Assembly: GCA_002295925.1 (NCBI GenBank) | Contig: DBGO01000013.1 | Coordinates: forward strand, 1-64,000 | DNA: 64,000 bases | Direction: 5' to 3' | Source of the DNA: Flavobacteriales bacterium UBA852 | Lineage (GTDB): Bacteria; Bacteroidota; Bacteroidia; Flavobacteriales_E; Vicingaceae | Part shown: positions 42,317 through 51,363 of the stretch, piece after piece | Layout: every line of letters begins with the position of its first letter | How positions within the stretch are numbered: the first letter of the stretch is position 1 | Made by a program: the position numbers and the translations under genes | The notes under the pieces: model-generated | Told to the model about the DNA's origin: nothing | The model's database searches: none | The model's input: only the letters and a program-made list of their open reading frames with translations

Positions 42317-42931
42317 TTAGTTCGATTCGTTTTTTCGTCTGTCTAATTCTTTTTTAATGGTTGATGCCAACTCGTAGTTTTCATCTTCTATTGCTTTTTG
42401 CAACATATCGTTGAGTTCGCTTTCAGAATATTCGGCGATGGTTTTTTCCTTTTTCTCTTCGCTTTCTTCTGCCAATAAATCTTCTTCCAACGCATCGGCT
42501 TCTTTATCGGGCATTTTGCCTTCTTCTAAAATAATTCCGGCACTGGACAATATAAATTCGTAAGTATAAACCGGGCAGTTGAAACGTACAGCCAAAGCAA
42601 TTGCATCTGATGTGCGTGTATCAATTTCTACTACTTTTTCGCCTTGTTGGCATATTATTTTGGCAAAGAATATTCCTTCTACCAAATTATAAATGATTAC
42701 TTCATTGAGCACAATGTCAAAAGAGTCGCATAACGACTTAAATAAGTCGTGCGTAAGCGGACGACTGGGTTTCATTTTTTCAAGCTCTATAGCTATTGCT
42801 TGCGCTTCAAAACCTCCAATTATTATAGGCAACCGACGCTTTCCCTTTTTTTCACCCAATACCAATGCATAGGCGCCACTTTGTGTTTGACTGTATGATA
42901 AGCCAACTATTTCCAGTTCTACTTTTTCCAT
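42317..42931 (-). CDS. Bifunctional nuclease (DUF151) with UvrB/UvrC motif
   Basis: Encodes 204 residues. The BFN/DUF151 domain spans about 1-130 (LPIIIGGFEAQAIAIELEKM, PLTHDLFKSL, IDTRTSDAIALAVRFNCPVY). After an acidic linker, a UVR motif (LNDMLQKAIEDENYELASTI) closes the protein. The family was named for combined RNase and DNase activity in a plant homologue; the bacterial role is unclear. Adjacent to the nucleoside transporter with no gap. A terminator separates it from the etf operon on the same strand. Confidence 0.9.
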   Translation of the reverse strand: MEKVELEIVGLSYSQTQSGAYALVLGEKKGKRRLPIIIGGFEAQAIAIELEKMKPSRPLTHDLFKSLCDSFDIVLNEVIIYNLVEGIFFAKIICQQGEKVVEIDTRTSDAIALAVRFNCPVYTYEFILSSAGIILEEGKMPDKEADALEEDLLAEESEEKKEKTIAEYSESELNDMLQKAIEDENYELASTIKKELDRRKNESN

Positions 42932-42947
42932 TTGGCAAAAAATCTAA

Positions 42948-42976
42948 AAAGGTGGTTGTATGATACAACCACCTTT
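42948..42976 (-). terminator. Terminator after etfA
   Basis: A 13-bp perfect stem (AAAGGTGGTTGTA/TACAACCACCTTT) with a 3-base loop. On the minus strand it is followed by a T-rich tract. It ends the etfBA transcript before the nuclease gene. Confidence 0.88.
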
Positions 42977-42995
42977 CAAATTTACTCAAAATATT

Positions 42996-43967
42996 TTATT
43001 GATGTTCGGCTTTAAACTTTTTGAATGCTTCAATAAGTTTTGGCACTACTTCAAAAGCATCGCCAACAATACCGTAATCGCACGCTTTAAAGAATGGCGC
43101 TTCGGGGTCGGTATTGATAACAACAATTGTTTTACTTCCGTTTACTCCGGCAAGGTGTTGAATGGCTCCGGAGATACCGATTGCAATGTATAAGTTCGGA
43201 CGAATGGCAATACCTGTTTGCCCTACATGCTCGTGATGAGGTCTCCAACCAATATCTGCCACTGGACGAGAACAAGCTGTTGCAGCACCCAACACATTGG
43301 CTAATTCTTCAATCATTCCCCAGTTTTCAGGACCTTTTAAACCTCTACCGGCCGACACCACAATATCGGCTTCTGTTAAAGAAATCTCTCCGCTTTCTTT
43401 CTTCACTTCTTTTACAGTGTAAGATGTTGAAATTCCGCTTACATCAAACGAAACAGTTTCAACTTCTGCCGAACCGTCACCCACATTTTTACCAATTGAG
43501 TTTGGTAAAACGGAAATGATTTTTTTATCGGTGTTTATTTTAGTGTGTGCAAAAGCTTTTCCTGAGAACACTGCTTTTTTCACTACAAAACCATTCGAAT
43601 TATCGGGTAATTCAACAGCTCCGGAAACTAAACCAGCATCTAATTTGGCAGCCAACATTGGCGCAACTGCTTTTCCAGTATAATCGTGTGGGAAAACAAT
43701 TACATCCGCACCTGTTTTTTCAATAGCATCTACAACTGCTGCAACTGCATATTCGGGCACTAAGTTTTTAAATGCCTCTCCTGTATAGTTCAACACTTTT
43801 GAAACGCCGTATTTTCCGGCATCGGCGGCATCAGATGCTTCACCCAATACCAATGCAATGGCATCGGTTCCTAATTTTTGAGCCGTTTGTGCTCCGTAAT
43901 TAATTGATTCAAAGGCATTTTTTGCTAATTTACCATTTGAAACTTCTGCATATATTAATACTGACAT
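42996..43967 (-). CDS. etfA: Electron transfer flavoprotein subunit alpha
   Basis: Encodes 323 residues. The N-terminal alpha/beta domain precedes the conserved FAD domain: VVSAGRGLKG, CSRPVADIGW, VGQTGIAIRPNLYIAIGISG, IQHLAGVNGSKTIVVINTDP and ADYGIVGD-like CDYGIVGDAFEVV. With EtfB it passes electrons from acyl-CoA and related dehydrogenases to the quinone pool. It starts 25 bases after etfB. Confidence 0.96.
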   Translation of the reverse strand: MSVLIYAEVSNGKLAKNAFESINYGAQTAQKLGTDAIALVLGEASDAADAGKYGVSKVLNYTGEAFKNLVPEYAVAAVVDAIEKTGADVIVFPHDYTGKAVAPMLAAKLDAGLVSGAVELPDNSNGFVVKKAVFSGKAFAHTKINTDKKIISVLPNSIGKNVGDGSAEVETVSFDVSGISTSYTVKEVKKESGEISLTEADIVVSAGRGLKGPENWGMIEELANVLGAATACSRPVADIGWRPHHEHVGQTGIAIRPNLYIAIGISGAIQHLAGVNGSKTIVVINTDPEAPFFKACDYGIVGDAFEVVPKLIEAFKKFKAEHQ

Positions 43968-43992
43968 AATTTTCTGTTTTTTAATTTGGTGA

Positions 43993-44733
43993 TTAAATTA
44001 CTTTAGCTTCTGTGTGCAACAACTCCACTAATTCCTCAACATTATCCGGGTCAATGAATTTACAACCTTGTTTTGACGGCGGTAAACTGTATTCAACAAC
44101 CTCGGTTGCATTTGCTGCATCAACCGGTTGAACAACATTTAAGGGCTTGGTTCGGGCAGCCATAATTCCGCGCATATTAGGAATTCGGGCTTCTGCCATA
44201 CCTTTTGCTGCCGAAGCTACAAAAGGAAGTTTAACTTCAATTACCTCAGAACCACCTTGAATATCTCTTTCAAGTGTTGCAGTATCACCGTTTAAATCTA
44301 ATTTTGTTGCCAAAGAAACATAAGGTAAGCCCAACAATTGCGCTACCATTCCTCCTACTTGCGAACCATTGTAATCAATCGTTTCTTTACCACAAAGAAT
44401 GATGTCGTAGTTTTGGTCTTTTGCATAAGCGGCAATTTGTTTGGCTACATTTAATGCATCCAAATCGTCCGTGTCAATACGAACAGCGTCGTCGGCACCA
44501 ATAGCCAATGCTTTTCGAATAATCGGGTCGTTGTCGGCACGGCCTACGTTCAATACGGTTACGCTTCCGCCGTTAGCTTCTTTTAACTCAATACCTCTAA
44601 CAAGTGCATACCACTCGTCATAAGGGTTAAGTATAAATTGTACCCCTTCGGTGTTGAATTTCGTATTATTTTCGGTAAACGAAATTTTTGCTGTTGTATC
44701 GGGCACTTTACTAATTAAAACAAGTATTTTCAT
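43993..44733 (-). CDS. etfB: Electron transfer flavoprotein subunit beta
   Basis: Encodes 246 residues. KILVLISKVPDTTAKI opens the protein. ILNPYDEWYALVRGIELKE, IGADDAVRI, ILCGKETIDYNGSQVGGMVA and the C-terminal AMP-binding region are typical for EtfB. First gene of etfBA; its promoter lies at 44812-44843. Confidence 0.96.
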   Translation of the reverse strand: MKILVLISKVPDTTAKISFTENNTKFNTEGVQFILNPYDEWYALVRGIELKEANGGSVTVLNVGRADNDPIIRKALAIGADDAVRIDTDDLDALNVAKQIAAYAKDQNYDIILCGKETIDYNGSQVGGMVAQLLGLPYVSLATKLDLNGDTATLERDIQGGSEVIEVKLPFVASAAKGMAEARIPNMRGIMAARTKPLNVVQPVDAANATEVVEYSLPPSKQGCKFIDPDNVEELVELLHTEAKVI

Positions 44734-44768
44734 ACAAATTACATTTTATGGTTATTAAATAAAATAAA

Positions 44769-44783
44769 TTATGTTAAGCATAA
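44769..44783. promoter_or_regulatory. Possible operator in etfB leader
   Basis: TTATGTTAAGCATAA is a nearly perfect 15-bp palindrome (TTATG/CATAA arms) located between the predicted etfB promoter and its ATG. It could bind a dimeric repressor; there is no further support. Confidence 0.35.
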
Positions 44784-44811
44784 CGCTTTGACAGTCAAAT
44801 TTCACACTAAG

Positions 44812-44843
44812 GCAAATCTACACAAATAACCGATAAAATCAAA
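44812..44843 (-). promoter_or_regulatory. Promoter of etfBA
   Basis: Read on the minus strand: TTTG (44843-44840), 19 bases, then TAGATTTG (44820-44813) followed by C. Both Bacteroidota elements are exact and correctly spaced. The predicted leader is about 75 bases. Confidence 0.65.
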
Positions 44844-44881
44844 TGATAAATAACAAAGTGTTATTTTACGAAAATAAATTT

Positions 44882-44889
44882 TATTTTTG
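44882..44889 (+). promoter_or_regulatory. -7 element of pdhB promoter
   Basis: TATTTTTG fits TAnnTTTG, followed by C, 23 bases before the pdhB ATG. The -33 region is AT-rich without a clear TTG. Confidence 0.5.
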
Positions 44890-44912
44890 CTAATGAATCA
44901 AAACCGTATATA

Positions 44913-45896
44913 ATGAAAATTTTACAATTTAGAGAAGCCCTAAACGAAGCAATGTGCGAAGAAATGGAACGTGATGAAAATGTTTACTTGATGGGTGAAG
45001 AAGTAGCGGAATACAACGGTGCATACAAGGTAAGTAAAGGTATGCTCGACAAATTCGGTCCTAAACGCGTTATAGACACACCAATCTCTGAGTTGGGTTT
45101 TGCCGGAATAGGAGTCGGTTCAGCAATGAATGGTATGCGTCCGATTATTGAATTTATGACGTTTAATTTTTCTTTGGTAGGAATTGACCAAATTATCAAT
45201 AATGCCGCCAAAATGTATAATATGAGCGGCGGACAATATAATGTGCCTATTGTTTTTCGCGGACCGACAGGTTCTGCCGGTCAATTGGCAGCAACTCACT
45301 CTCAAAACTTCGAAAGTTGGTATGCCAACTGCCCGGGGTTGAAAGTTGTGGTTCCATCTAACCCAAAAGATGCCAAAGGTTTGTTAAAGTCTGCGATACG
45401 CGATAATGACCCCGTGATTTTTATGGAGTCGGAGCAAATGTATGGCGACAAGGGAGAAGTGCCCGAAGGAGAGTATTTGATTCCTCTGGGAGTTGCCAAT
45501 GTTATTAAAAAGGGAACCGATATTACATTTGTTTCTTTTGGTAAAATATTAAAAGTTGCCCAAGCTGCCGCAGAAGAATTAGAGAAAGAGGGCGTTTCTG
45601 TAGAAGTTATTGACTTACGCACAGTTCGTCCAATTGACTATGATACGATTATTGAGTCGATAAAAAAAACCAACCGTATGGTTATTGTTGAAGAAGCTTG
45701 GCCTTTGGGGAATATTTCAACAGAATTAACTTATATGATTCAAAAACGTGCATTTGATTACTTGGATGCTCCTGTCAGAAGAGTAACTAATGCCGATGTT
45801 CCGATGAGTTTCTCCATGCCTTTGGTTGAGGCAACATTACCCAGTGTGGAAAAAGTAATTGCTGCCGCAAAGGATGTGTTGTATGTAGAGAAATAA
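44913..45896 (+). CDS. pdhB: Pyruvate dehydrogenase E1 component, beta subunit
   Basis: Encodes 327 residues of the thiamine-dependent 2-oxoacid dehydrogenase beta subunit. Blocks include FREALNEAMCEEMERDENVY, MGEEVAEYNGAYKVSKG, DTPISELGFAGIGVG, FRGPTGSAGQLAATHSQNFE, VVVPSNPKDAKGLLKSAI and DLRTVRPIDYDTI. It decarboxylates pyruvate with the alpha subunit, which is not adjacent here; a branched-chain substrate is less likely but not excluded. Monocistronic, with its own -7 element and a terminator 19 bases after the stop. Confidence 0.93.
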   Translation: MKILQFREALNEAMCEEMERDENVYLMGEEVAEYNGAYKVSKGMLDKFGPKRVIDTPISELGFAGIGVGSAMNGMRPIIEFMTFNFSLVGIDQIINNAAKMYNMSGGQYNVPIVFRGPTGSAGQLAATHSQNFESWYANCPGLKVVVPSNPKDAKGLLKSAIRDNDPVIFMESEQMYGDKGEVPEGEYLIPLGVANVIKKGTDITFVSFGKILKVAQAAAEELEKEGVSVEVIDLRTVRPIDYDTIIESIKKTNRMVIVEEAWPLGNISTELTYMIQKRAFDYLDAPVRRVTNADVPMSFSMPLVEATLPSVEKVIAAAKDVLYVEK

Positions 45897-45914
45897 TAAG
45901 GATAACTACAATAC

Positions 45915-45951
45915 AAAAAAACCGCAATCATTTTATAGATTGCGGTTTTTT
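45915..45951 (+). terminator. Terminator after pdhB
   Basis: AAAAAACCGCAAT and ATTGCGGTTTTTT form a stem with a short AT loop and a terminal T-run. The A-run upstream could let it act for minus-strand transcripts too. Confidence 0.9.
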
Positions 45952-45957
45952 ATGTGG

Positions 45958-46085
45958 ATTAACGTGCAGGATTATGGGCAGCTAGGGATTTTACGCCCTG
46001 ATTTTTCGGTTTAGTTTTGACCTTTGTTTTATGTTTTTACTTTTGCTTTATCGCTTCGTCACAATTACTTATAGCCATTGTTAGC
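45958..46085 (-). repeat. attC-like site C at the 3' end of a solitary cassette
   Basis: Read on the minus strand: GCTAAC (46085-46080), AAT, GGCTATAA (46076-46069), the same outer arm / 3-base spacer / inner arm layout as sites A and B. The right half is degenerate: GCTGCCCATAATC then GTTAAT (45963-45958), which recalls GCATAGCCGTAATC-GTTAGC of site A. Total length is 128 bp. The internal stem is weak (AGGG/CCCT). Confidence 0.5.
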
Positions 46086-46091
46086 AGCACG

Positions 46092-46469
46092 TTATTTTTT
46101 TAATTTTTTCTTAATTAAGTCGTTCAATTCTTTCAAGTCAAAATCTGTGTCTTGCGGAAATATGAGAATTTCGGCTCCAGTTTCTTTTTTATAGAGTTCT
46201 GATAGTTTCTGTCTGAATTTATTGAGCTTAGATTTCAAATCATAATTCTCAGATAGTTCAATTTTGATTACCTCGCGACTTTGCACTTTGCCAATTTCTA
46301 CGGTCTTAATGTTATCCGACTGAATAAGACCTATGTCACCGAGCGTAGAATTGTAATAAAGTCCCTTGTCAGTCAATTTCAGAACTACATTCTGTTTTTT
46401 CTTTCCAATTCCAAGAGTTGATAATAGACCCTTTGAAGTTTTAGTTATTTCTATTGTCTCTGGTATCAT
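46092..46469 (-). CDS. Cassette-borne hypothetical protein
   Basis: Encodes 125 residues with no signal or membrane segment. The first 75 residues alternate beta-like strands (NVVLKLTDKGLYYNSTLGDI, VIKIELSENY), followed by a Lys-rich helix and a short end (DLKELNDLIKKKLKK). It loosely recalls the PH-like STM3941 type of small bacterial protein, but I cannot confirm this. The gene is framed by a cassette-start-like sequence (AATGTGCTACAAC at 46477-46489, plus strand) and site C 7 bases after its stop, so it is probably an acquired cassette inserted next to purF. Confidence 0.7.
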   Translation of the reverse strand: MIPETIEITKTSKGLLSTLGIGKKKQNVVLKLTDKGLYYNSTLGDIGLIQSDNIKTVEIGKVQSREVIKIELSENYDLKSKLNKFRQKLSELYKKETGAEILIFPQDTDFDLKELNDLIKKKLKK

Positions 46470-46501
46470 TTTTTTTAATGTGCTACAACATTCAAATAAT
46501 T

Positions 46502-48403
46502 CTAATAAGCCCTTTCATTTTTCCCTTCATAATAATTGATAAATGCTTTATTCACTACTTTATTTCCTCCCGGAGTTGGGTAATTTCCGGTAAAATACCA
46601 ATCTCCTTTGTGATTTGGGCACGCTTGATGCAATCCTTCAATGGTTTGGTAAACAATTTGCAATTCTGCTTTTAACCCCACCGGTGTAAGCAATTCGGAT
46701 ATTTTTGCTGAAATTTCATCCGCCGTAAAGGGTTCGTAAATTTCTTTCACGTAATTTTTCACTTGCTCTTTAGGGGCAAATTCTTGCGATTTACATTTTT
46801 TATAAACATCGTCAATGATATATTCTTTTCCTGTTTCTTTTAATAAAGCAATAGCGGCTTGGAAAGCAATAAAGTCGCCCAATTTTGCCATATCAATTCC
46901 GTAACAATCGGGATAGCGAATTTGAGGTGCCGAAGATACTACTACAATCTTTTTGGGACCTAAACGGTCTAAAATTCTTACAATACTTTGTTTAAGTGTT
47001 GTTCCACGCACAATAGAGTCGTCAATAACCACCAAATTATCCAATCCTTCTCTTACGGTTCCGTAAGTAATGTCATATACGTGAGCAACAAAGTCGTCTC
47101 GGGTTTCATCATTGGTGATAAATGTGCGCATTTTAGCATCTTTAATGGCTATTTTTTCAATGCGATTTCGCCACGATAGTATTTCCCAAATTTTATCATC
47201 GGTTGCTTCAGTGCCAAGCGCTTTGATTTTTTCCCGCTTGATGCTGTTTAAATGGTCTTCCATTCCTTTCATTAAACCGTAAAAAGCCACTTCGGCTGTG
47301 TTGGGTATAAATGAAAAAACGGAATTTTTTGTATCAAAATCAATTGCTTTTAGTGTGATGGGAACAACATTTCGTCCTAATTGCTTGCGTTCTTCATAAA
47401 TATCGGCATCGCTTCCGCGAGAAAAGTAAATACGTTCAAAGGAACAAGGGGTTATTTTTTCCGATTTTAAAATCTCTTTTTGACTGATATGCCCGTCTTT
47501 TTTGACAATAAGCGCGTGCCCGGGTTTAAGCTCTTGCACTTGGTCAATTTTCAAGTTGAATGCCGTTTGAATTACCGGACGTTCGGATGCTACCACGACA
47601 ACCTCATCATCTTGATAAAAGAATGCTGGACGAATACCGTTAGGGTCGCGCAATACAAAACCGTCGCCGTGACCAAACAATCCGGACATTACATATCCGC
47701 CATCCCAATCTTCGGCGGCATTTTTCAAAATACGTTGAACATCTAAATTTTTGGCTATAAGGTGCGAAATTTCTATGTTTGAATATCCTAATTGCTTGTA
47801 TTGGTCAAATAAACGTTGATTTTCTTCATCCAAAAAGTGCCCGATTTTTTCCATTACGGTTATTGTGTCGGATTTTTCTTTCGGATGCTGCCCAATGCTT
47901 ACCAACAAATCAAACAATTCATCTACGTTGGTTAAGTTAAAGTTTCCGGCAACAACCAAGTTTCGGGTCATCCAGTTGTTTTGTCGTAAAAACGGATGAA
48001 TATGCTCAATGCTATTTCCTCCAAAAGTACCGTATCGTAAGTGCCCCAAAAACAATTCGCCCGAAAAAGCAACATTACGCTTCAGCCACTCGGCGTCTTT
48101 AAATTTTTCGGGATTATTTTCGTAAATGGGTTGGTATTTATTGTTTATTTTTTCGAAAATTTCTTTTATGGGTTGATTTGCATTTGAGCGATAACGACTG
48201 ATGTAACGTGAGCCCGGCGGCACATCAAACTTAATATTGGCAATGCCGGCACCATCTTGTCCGCGATTGTGCTGTTTTTCCATCAACAATTGCATTTTGT
48301 TGATGCCATACATTGGCGTGCCGTATTTTTCTATATAATATTGAAGAGGTTTGAGTAATCGTAAAAATGCTATTCCGCACTCATGTTTGATAGCGTCGCT
48401 CAT
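46502..48403 (-). CDS. purF: Amidophosphoribosyltransferase
   Basis: Encodes 633 residues. It uses glutamine and PRPP to make phosphoribosylamine, the first step of purine synthesis. The N-terminal nucleophile is Cys9 (KHECGIAF), so an eight-residue propeptide must be removed. QHNRGQDGAGIA and GHLRYGTFGG belong to the class II glutaminase domain. VVIDDSIVRGTT is the PRPP loop, and RYPDCYGIDM follows it. The protein is about 120-150 residues longer than enteric PurF, as I know from Bacteroidota relatives. Confidence 0.92.
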   Translation of the reverse strand: MSDAIKHECGIAFLRLLKPLQYYIEKYGTPMYGINKMQLLMEKQHNRGQDGAGIANIKFDVPPGSRYISRYRSNANQPIKEIFEKINNKYQPIYENNPEKFKDAEWLKRNVAFSGELFLGHLRYGTFGGNSIEHIHPFLRQNNWMTRNLVVAGNFNLTNVDELFDLLVSIGQHPKEKSDTITVMEKIGHFLDEENQRLFDQYKQLGYSNIEISHLIAKNLDVQRILKNAAEDWDGGYVMSGLFGHGDGFVLRDPNGIRPAFFYQDDEVVVVASERPVIQTAFNLKIDQVQELKPGHALIVKKDGHISQKEILKSEKITPCSFERIYFSRGSDADIYEERKQLGRNVVPITLKAIDFDTKNSVFSFIPNTAEVAFYGLMKGMEDHLNSIKREKIKALGTEATDDKIWEILSWRNRIEKIAIKDAKMRTFITNDETRDDFVAHVYDITYGTVREGLDNLVVIDDSIVRGTTLKQSIVRILDRLGPKKIVVVSSAPQIRYPDCYGIDMAKLGDFIAFQAAIALLKETGKEYIIDDVYKKCKSQEFAPKEQVKNYVKEIYEPFTADEISAKISELLTPVGLKAELQIVYQTIEGLHQACPNHKGDWYFTGNYPTPGGNKVVNKAFINYYEGKNERAY

Positions 48404-48422
48404 AGGTGGTGTTTTGAAAAAA

Positions 48423-48430
48423 CAAAAGTA
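48423..48430 (-). promoter_or_regulatory. -7 element of purF promoter
   Basis: On the minus strand TACTTTTG, 20 bases before the ATG, with a TTG about 17 bases further upstream in the -33 position. Confidence 0.45.
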
Positions 48431-48468
48431 AGGAAATATTATGAAATCAACCCGAAACTATTGCCCGC

Positions 48469-50019
48469 TTATTCTTTTATAAACTGACCTTTTATTTCTT
48501 TATTTTCAGTTGTTAAAACATAAAAATATAATCCTTTGGGCAAGTTGTTGATATTGATTTTTTGTTTGCTTACATAATTATCTATTCTGATAATTTCTTT
48601 CCCTTCAATGGAAAAAACTGTAAGATTTCCCTTCTCAAAAGATGACTCTATGTAAATTGCATCGATTGCAGGATTAGGGTAGGCAAAAGTATTGTGATTA
48701 GAATTTGCCAAATTTTGTAATGAAAGCAATTGCCCGGATGTGGTAAATTTTTGCATCCAGATATTTAATTTTCCATCTCGTGTATCTCCCCAAACAGCAT
48801 AAGCGGTATCGTTGATTACTTGGTTACACATAAAGTCATTTCCACTGGAAGCAAGAATAGTGTCATAAGGAATGATTATATCCGAAATGGCAAAATTAGT
48901 GTTAAACTGAGATGCTCCTGAGGGCTTTACGGCAGCATAAAATTCGTAGTGTGTTTGGTAAGTATCATTGGTACCGTTTCTTCTGTCACGCCATGTTACC
49001 ACTATGTCACCATCTTTATCAAAAGAAGCCCAAATCATATCTTGCAATCTTGTTCCGATATCGTCGTTTACCTGTTGAGGTGCGCCCCAACTGTTTCCGG
49101 CATCAAACGATTCAAGCATCATTACATTTGCTCCGTCTTGACCGTTTTTTTGTAACATAAAAAAAGCCAAATGATTGGCATCTGCCGGGTTGCAACGAAG
49201 TAAATAACCTGATTTTGCCAACGAATCTCCAACGCCAGAATTTGCCGAAGCGTATAAAGTTGAGTAATTAAATGAAGAGCCTCCGGTGGCAGATTGAGCT
49301 AAAATAAATTGCGGTAAGATATTTTGAGAAGAAACATAACTTGGATAAGCCGCATAAAACACACCCGCTGAAGAAACACAGTTTGTAGGCATCGGTTGTG
49401 GAATTAAGTTTCCCGACAACCAACCGGTTGTGTCTAAGGTTCTGAAGGAACTCCACGATGCATTATCATCTGTGGAAACGAAAAAATATGGGTGATAATC
49501 AGGCAGTGCACCTTTTGCATTCATTGTGGTTACAAACAAATTTCCCGAAAGGGTGTCGATACTAATCCAAGGGCGGTCAATGGGTATTCTTGGCGCATCA
49601 TCTTGCACAGAAACCACTACACTTGGTTGCGACCACGTATAGCCGCCATCGGTTGATTTTCTGACGACAACAGAGCCACTGTCTTTTGTAGTTTTAAAGT
49701 CAATATAACATAAATATAGGTTTCCGTTATTGTCAAAAATCATAGAAGGGTCGGCAGATGTATAACCGTTTTTCATGTGTGGAATGGTAATTTCATTGCT
49801 CCATGTATTTCCTGCATCTTGACTGATTTTTATGTTAATTTGTATTTGGTTCAGCCACTGATAGCCCATCCAAGCCACTACAATATGTTTACTGTTTTGA
49901 GGGTTTACGGCCAAAAATGGTTCACCGTCGAAAATATTACCCTGAGAAATATTTTGATTTTGAGCATTGCCAATTACCGCCCCAAAAAGCAGAAGGGAAA
50001 AGATGATTGTTTTTTTCAT
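48469..50019 (-). CDS. T9SS type A sorting-domain protein with BNR/sialidase-like propeller
   Basis: Encodes 516 residues. The signal peptide (IIFSLLLFGAVIGNAQ) precedes a beta-propeller-like region (about 20-410) with repeated S-x-D-x-G-x-T-W Asp-box elements: SQDAGNTWSNE, STDGGYTWSQP, STDDNASWSS, SFDAGNSWGAP. The last 75 residues (NTFAYPNPAIDAIYIES, FSIEGKEII, INNLPKGLYFYVL, IKGQFIKE) are a type A sorting domain. Asp boxes are structural, so sialidase activity is not implied. Predicted to be exported and surface-attached. Confidence 0.9.
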   Translation of the reverse strand: MKKTIIFSLLLFGAVIGNAQNQNISQGNIFDGEPFLAVNPQNSKHIVVAWMGYQWLNQIQINIKISQDAGNTWSNEITIPHMKNGYTSADPSMIFDNNGNLYLCYIDFKTTKDSGSVVVRKSTDGGYTWSQPSVVVSVQDDAPRIPIDRPWISIDTLSGNLFVTTMNAKGALPDYHPYFFVSTDDNASWSSFRTLDTTGWLSGNLIPQPMPTNCVSSAGVFYAAYPSYVSSQNILPQFILAQSATGGSSFNYSTLYASANSGVGDSLAKSGYLLRCNPADANHLAFFMLQKNGQDGANVMMLESFDAGNSWGAPQQVNDDIGTRLQDMIWASFDKDGDIVVTWRDRRNGTNDTYQTHYEFYAAVKPSGASQFNTNFAISDIIIPYDTILASSGNDFMCNQVINDTAYAVWGDTRDGKLNIWMQKFTTSGQLLSLQNLANSNHNTFAYPNPAIDAIYIESSFEKGNLTVFSIEGKEIIRIDNYVSKQKININNLPKGLYFYVLTTENKEIKGQFIKE

Positions 50020-50078
50020 TTTACCAAGGTAATACTTATTGTTTAATTCTTAAAATAATTACTTTTATTCTATGTTGG

Positions 50079-50780
50079 TTAAATGTTTGCATACCAATTG
50101 ATTGCAAACCAATAGTTTTGTTTAAAATGTAATTGAAATAAATTACTATATCTGCAATCAAGCCCAATTTCCAATTTGTGAGAGGAATTAATTTTATACC
50201 CTATCATATTTGTAACCCTAAATTCATTGAAATAATTATCTTTTTGATAAATTAATAATCCTTCAATACTCGTTTTATAATAAAACTCATTGTTATCAAT
50301 ACTTGAGCCGTTAAGAGAAAAATCGGTTGCCGCTCTATAACGAAATCTGTATATTGGAAAACTATTTGAAGATATAGTTTGGTCTGCGGAAATTCTATGA
50401 ACAAGTCTGGTCGAATTTAAAAATTGTGTGATGGAATATTGTTGAATAAATCGATGAAAATAATTATTGTTTCTTTGTCTGAATAAATATCCGAAATTTA
50501 GCTTTGTTTTTAATCCTGTTTTTTTTACTGCTAATATAGATAAATCAAATAATTCGAACCGATTTGTTACATCGCTATGTGAAAAATTATAATTGCGAAG
50601 CAAATAACGGGCTTCAGTTTTAAAATTCAATGCCCACTTATTGTTTATTTTCTTGTAAAAATTTACTGCCGGCAATATTCCTGAACTAACGTTCTCTTGA
50701 GCATAACATTGGTAAAATGCAAAAGAAAGCATCCAAGCTAAAAAAAGTAAAAAAATGTTATTTACAGTTTTAAAACTCAA
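50079..50780 (-). CDS. DUF2490 outer-membrane protein
   Basis: Encodes 233 residues. The N-terminal signal (FLLFLAWMLSFAFYQCYAQ) and strands rich in Tyr, Phe and Arg, with RHRFRYR-like YRFRYRAATDF and a last strand QNYWFAINWYANI, match DUF2490, a Bacteroidota family of predicted outer-membrane barrels of unknown role. It overlaps the PepSY-like gene by 11 bases, so the two are translationally coupled at the end of a five-gene operon. Confidence 0.8.
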   Translation of the reverse strand: MSFKTVNNIFLLFLAWMLSFAFYQCYAQENVSSGILPAVNFYKKINNKWALNFKTEARYLLRNYNFSHSDVTNRFELFDLSILAVKKTGLKTKLNFGYLFRQRNNNYFHRFIQQYSITQFLNSTRLVHRISADQTISSNSFPIYRFRYRAATDFSLNGSSIDNNEFYYKTSIEGLLIYQKDNYFNEFRVTNMIGYKINSSHKLEIGLDCRYSNLFQLHFKQNYWFAINWYANI

Positions 50781-51363
50781 GGTTGGTTGTGTTTTTATTT
50801 ATAATTTTTTTATCAGAAATTAAAATGCCTTTGTTATTAAAAAGCAATTCCCTTGATTCATATTTATATTGCGATTTAACAAGTAATACTATTTCATAAT
50901 TAACAGATACATTTTTTAGCACATTGTTATTTAATGCCATATGTATATTTTCAGCATTTCCCAAAAGCTGTTTTTGTATTTTTAAGAATTTATATTTCTT
51001 GTATTTTGATTCTATTTCACTACAAATAATGTTTAACAGATTATCAGGTATTTCATTTTTTTTAATTTTTATTTCTACATCTAATAATTCACCGTTTTCA
51101 GTAAATTCAACACTTATATGTTTTTTGTTGTTTTTAAACTTTGCTTCATAGGTAATAATATTTTCAGCATTAAATTCTTGGTACCATTTAACCTTCGAAT
51201 TGGTAAGTTTTTTTATTGTTTTCAAGGCATTTTCCGGCACTTTACTTTCTTTAATGCGAATTTCTTTTTCATACTTTTCTTGTCCAAAAACAAATAAATT
51301 TTGGGAAAATAAAATAATTACAATAATAATAAGCCGTGATATTATATTAAATCGTTTTTGCAT
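50770..51363 (-). CDS. PepSY-like exported protein
   Basis: Encodes 197 residues. A signal peptide (IIVIILFSQNLFVFGQE) is followed by two copies of a PepSY-like pattern: VPENALKTIKKL...WYQEFNAENIITYEAKFKNN with a beta hairpin FTENGELLDVEIKI, then IPDNLLNIICSEI later. Such domains occur as small periplasmic proteins in Bacteroidota. Its start overlaps the 3' end of the dehydrogenase gene by 22 bases and its end overlaps the DUF2490 gene. The two envelope genes probably act together. Confidence 0.72.
   Translation of the reverse strand: MQKRFNIISRLIIIVIILFSQNLFVFGQEKYEKEIRIKESKVPENALKTIKKLTNSKVKWYQEFNAENIITYEAKFKNNKKHISVEFTENGELLDVEIKIKKNEIPDNLLNIICSEIESKYKKYKFLKIQKQLLGNAENIHMALNNNVLKNVSVNYEIVLLVKSQYKYESRELLFNNKGILISDKKIINKNTTNLEF

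Noticed and set aside
48469..50019. Sialidase annotation for the BNR-like protein.
   Set aside because: Only structural Asp boxes are visible; the catalytic arginine triad and Tyr/Glu pair of sialidases cannot be identified.
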